Origin: Acidobacteriota bacterium
GTDB lineage: Bacteria; Acidobacteriota; Vicinamibacteria; Vicinamibacterales; Vicinamibacteraceae
DNA: 27,246 bases
Reading direction: 5' to 3'
Assembly (NCBI GenBank): GCA_023418055.1
Contig: JAEZDP010000490.1
Location: 1-27,246 of the forward strand
The translations under genes and the position numbers were made by a program. Below the pieces are notes generated by a model that worked only from the letters and a program-made list of their open reading frames with translations, had not been told where the DNA came from and ran no database searches. Positions within the stretch are counted from its first letter, which is position 1. Every line of letters begins with the position of its first letter. Below are positions 25,486 through 27,246 of this stretch, piece after piece.

Positions 25486-26999
25486 GGTCTAGCCTTTCGG
25501 GAGTGGAGGACCGTCGAGCTGCTCGCGGCCTCGCGCCACAGGTGCATCACCGCATAGGCACGCCAGGGGCGCCACGGCTCGGCACGTTCACGAGTGAAGG
25601 TGCGGCCGGGGGGCGTGGCGGTGACGAGGGAAGGCGCCAGCGCCCTGCGCACGATGAGGTCCTCGGCGGGGAAGGCGTCGGGATGCGACAGCGCGCGCAT
25701 GGCAATGTAGTGCGCCGTCCACGGGCCGATGCCAGACAGCGCGGTCCAGCGTGCGACAAAGTCGTCGAGCGGCCGTTCGCGGCCGAAGTCCACGCGGCCG
25801 TCGAGGAGCGCGCGCGCCACGTGCCGGAGCGTGTTGGCCCGGTCACGCGTCAGCCCGAAGCCGGCCAGGTCGGCGTTCGCGACGACGGCTGGAGCGGGGA
25901 ACAGGCGTGTGAAGCCGAGCGCGGCCATGTCGTCGGGCACCGGGGTTCCGAGGCGATCCACGAGACGCGCGGCGATGGTGCGCGCCGCCGCGACGCTCAC
26001 CTGTTGTCCGACGACCGCGCGGACCGCGATCTCGAAGCCGTCCCAGCCGCCGGGCAGCCGCAGGCCCCGGTGCTGGCGCACGAGCGCCGCCAGGCGCGGA
26101 TCCTGCCCGAGCACCGCGGCGATAGCGTGCGGATCCGCGTCGAGGTCGAACACCCGACGGACGCGCGCCACGAGCGGCAGCAGGTTCGCCGGCCGGCTTC
26201 CGAAGATCTCGAGACGCAACGCGTGCGTGGTGCCGCCGTCTTCACCGGGCCAGCGTGACACGCGCAGCCAACCCGGATGTTCCGACGCGCCGAACATCCG
26301 TGCGTAGGAGTCGACGCCCACCAGCTCCACGCCGGGGATCGCACGATCGCGGAGAAAGGTGAGCATCGATTCGAAGTCGCAGGGGGGGCGATATCCCAGT
26401 CGCAGCGTCAGCCCTCCCGGCAGGGCTGCCTTCGTCTGACGCCTGAGATCGCGCGGGGCCAAACGGTACGCCTCGCGGAAGGTCGTGTTGAAACGGCGCA
26501 GGCTGTTGAAGCCCGCGGCGAGGGCGATGTCGGTGATGGGCAGTGACGTGTCGGTGAGCAACTGCTTGGCGAGCAGCAGCCGACGGGTGCCGTGCACGCC
26601 GACTGGCGGTGCGCCGAGGCGCTCGACGAACAGCCGGCGCAACTGGCGTTCCCCGATCTCGAGGCGGGTGGCAAGCGCCGCGAGCGGTGCCTGCGAGAGC
26701 ATGCCCTGCTCGATGAGCGCCAGGGCGCGCGCGACGACGTCGTCGCCCCGGCGCCACGTGGCATCGCCGGGGGCGAGTTCGGGGCGGCAGCGCAGGCACG
26801 GCCTGAAGCCGGCCGCCTCGGCCGCCGCCGCGTTGGGAAAGTAGCGCACGTTGCGAGGGCGGGGGGCCGGTGCCGGGCACACCGGCCGGCAGTAGATGCC
26901 GGTGCTGGTGACGGCCGTGAAGAACAGGCCATCGAAACGCGGGTCGCGGCTGAGCCGCGCCTGCTCACACACGGTGACGTCTGGCAGTGCTGCGATCAC
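25482..26999 (-). CDS. Ada-AlkA fusion: methyl-sensing AraC-type regulator with 3-methyladenine glycosylase
   Basis: A 505-residue protein. The Ada zinc domain (1-80) has C37, C41, C68 and C71 (GIYCRPVCPA, FRPCLRCRPE); C37 is the expected methylphosphotriester acceptor. An AraC-type helix-turn-helix follows at about 85-190 (LPITDIALAAGFNSLRRFNTTF). An AlkA N-terminal domain lies at about 195-305 and a HhH-GPD glycosylase at about 310-490, with hairpin LSGIGPWTAHY at 421-431 and catalytic D447 in FPAEDLIVRR. It should sense alkylated DNA, activate the regulon and excise 3-methyladenine. The O6-guanine methyltransferase domain usual in E. coli Ada is absent and supplied by the coupled ogt gene. 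The start is a GTG at 26997-26999 with no clear ribosome binding site. Confidence 0.93.
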   Translation of the reverse strand: MIAALPDVTVCEQARLSRDPRFDGLFFTAVTSTGIYCRPVCPAPAPRPRNVRYFPNAAAAEAAGFRPCLRCRPELAPGDATWRRGDDVVARALALIEQGMLSQAPLAALATRLEIGERQLRRLFVERLGAPPVGVHGTRRLLLAKQLLTDTSLPITDIALAAGFNSLRRFNTTFREAYRLAPRDLRRQTKAALPGGLTLRLGYRPPCDFESMLTFLRDRAIPGVELVGVDSYARMFGASEHPGWLRVSRWPGEDGGTTHALRLEIFGSRPANLLPLVARVRRVFDLDADPHAIAAVLGQDPRLAALVRQHRGLRLPGGWDGFEIAVRAVVGQQVSVAAARTIAARLVDRLGTPVPDDMAALGFTRLFPAPAVVANADLAGFGLTRDRANTLRHVARALLDGRVDFGRERPLDDFVARWTALSGIGPWTAHYIAMRALSHPDAFPAEDLIVRRALAPSLVTATPPGRTFTRERAEPWRPWRAYAVMHLWREAASSSTVLHSRKARP

Positions 27000-27109
27000 G
27001 ACGGCAGACTAACACCCGCACCGACCTCGTACTCGCCGTTTTCGGACATCACAGGAAATCGACGCGGACGCCTCGCGGCGACGTGGTACAACGCTGCGAT
27101 GCCACTGGC

Positions 27110-27246
27110 GTGCGAGAACCCTGCGTGGTGAGGCCGGGAGAGACGCGTGGCGCGGCCGAGCGGTGGCTCGACGACACGCTCCGGGGCGCGCCGGTGCCTC
27201 CGCTGCTGCTGGTGCTGGGGCTCGGCGACGGCGCCCGGCTCGATGT
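27110..27246 (+). CDS. Start of an unidentified gene, cut by the right edge
   Basis: An open frame continues to the window end from a GTG near 27110 (further GTGs at 27083, 27125 and 27128 are possible). The readable part, about 40 residues, includes AAERWLDDTLRGAP and then a hydrophobic strand LLLVLGLGDGARLD. The strand-glycine pattern resembles the start of a Rossmann-type nucleotide-binding fold, such as DUF115-like proteins, but this is too short to name. Preceding DNA (27000-27109), divergent from the Ada-AlkA gene, is relatively AT-rich near 27039-27061 and may hold the promoters. Confidence 0.35.
   Translation, partial: MREPCVVRPGETRGAAERWLDDTLRGAPVPPLLLVLGLGDGARLD

Overview
The window is a high-GC (about two-thirds G+C or more by eye), gene-dense bacterial chromosome segment. 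Gene content points to an Acidobacteriota-type genome, possibly Vicinamibacteria: an ECF sigma factor of the kind paired with a serine/threonine kinase carrying a TPR sensor half, a secreted DUF1080 protein, a vanadium haloperoxidase-fold enzyme and a large glucan-synthase-like protein. This assignment is inference from gene content; no rRNA or marker gene is present. I found no tRNA, rRNA, insertion sequence, phage gene or CRISPR array.

Layout. 1-698 (-): secreted DUF1080 protein, cut by the window edge. 803-3344 (+): 6-phosphogluconate dehydrogenase and a PfkB sugar kinase. 3335-3964 (-): small secreted zinc protease, tail-to-tail overlapping the kinase. 3994-4815 (-): SAM methyltransferase. 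5026-9464 (+): ECF sigma factor, Ser/Thr kinase with TPRs, then a vanadium haloperoxidase/PAP2 enzyme whose ribosome binding site lies in a long hairpin that also holds the kinase stop codon. 9473-11645 (-): a two-gene unit with a macro-like/TIR protein and an AlkZ-related winged-helix protein. 11767-12384 (+): DedA membrane protein. 12391-14255 (-): MetE-core protein and an UlaG-like metallo-beta-lactamase-fold hydrolase, coupled by a 4-base overlap. 14311-16792 (+): SDR oxidoreductase, ROK kinase and SIS-domain protein with successive 4-base overlaps, followed by an AI-2E/PerM family membrane protein (16859-18007). 18189-25010 (+): ABC exporter, GT84-type glucan synthase without the C-terminal phosphorylase domain, and a METTL25-like methyltransferase. 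24991-26999 (-): Ogt and an Ada-AlkA fusion (alkylation repair). A fragment of another gene begins near 27110.

How the genes work together. The sigma-kinase pair looks like a sensing/transcription module. The SDR-ROK-SIS genes look like a sugar or amino-sugar pathway. ABC exporter plus glucan synthase resembles the NdvA/NdvB arrangement for making and exporting cyclic beta-1,2-glucan, but with a shortened synthase. Ogt with Ada-AlkA forms an alkylation-damage unit in which the usual Ada domains are redistributed. The most unusual unit is the macro-like/TIR protein with an AlkZ-related partner: a predicted NAD+-consuming effector fused to a predicted ADP-ribose-binding fold, next to a DNA-repair-type protein. 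It is a candidate for an uncharacterised defence or stress system; that function is inference only.
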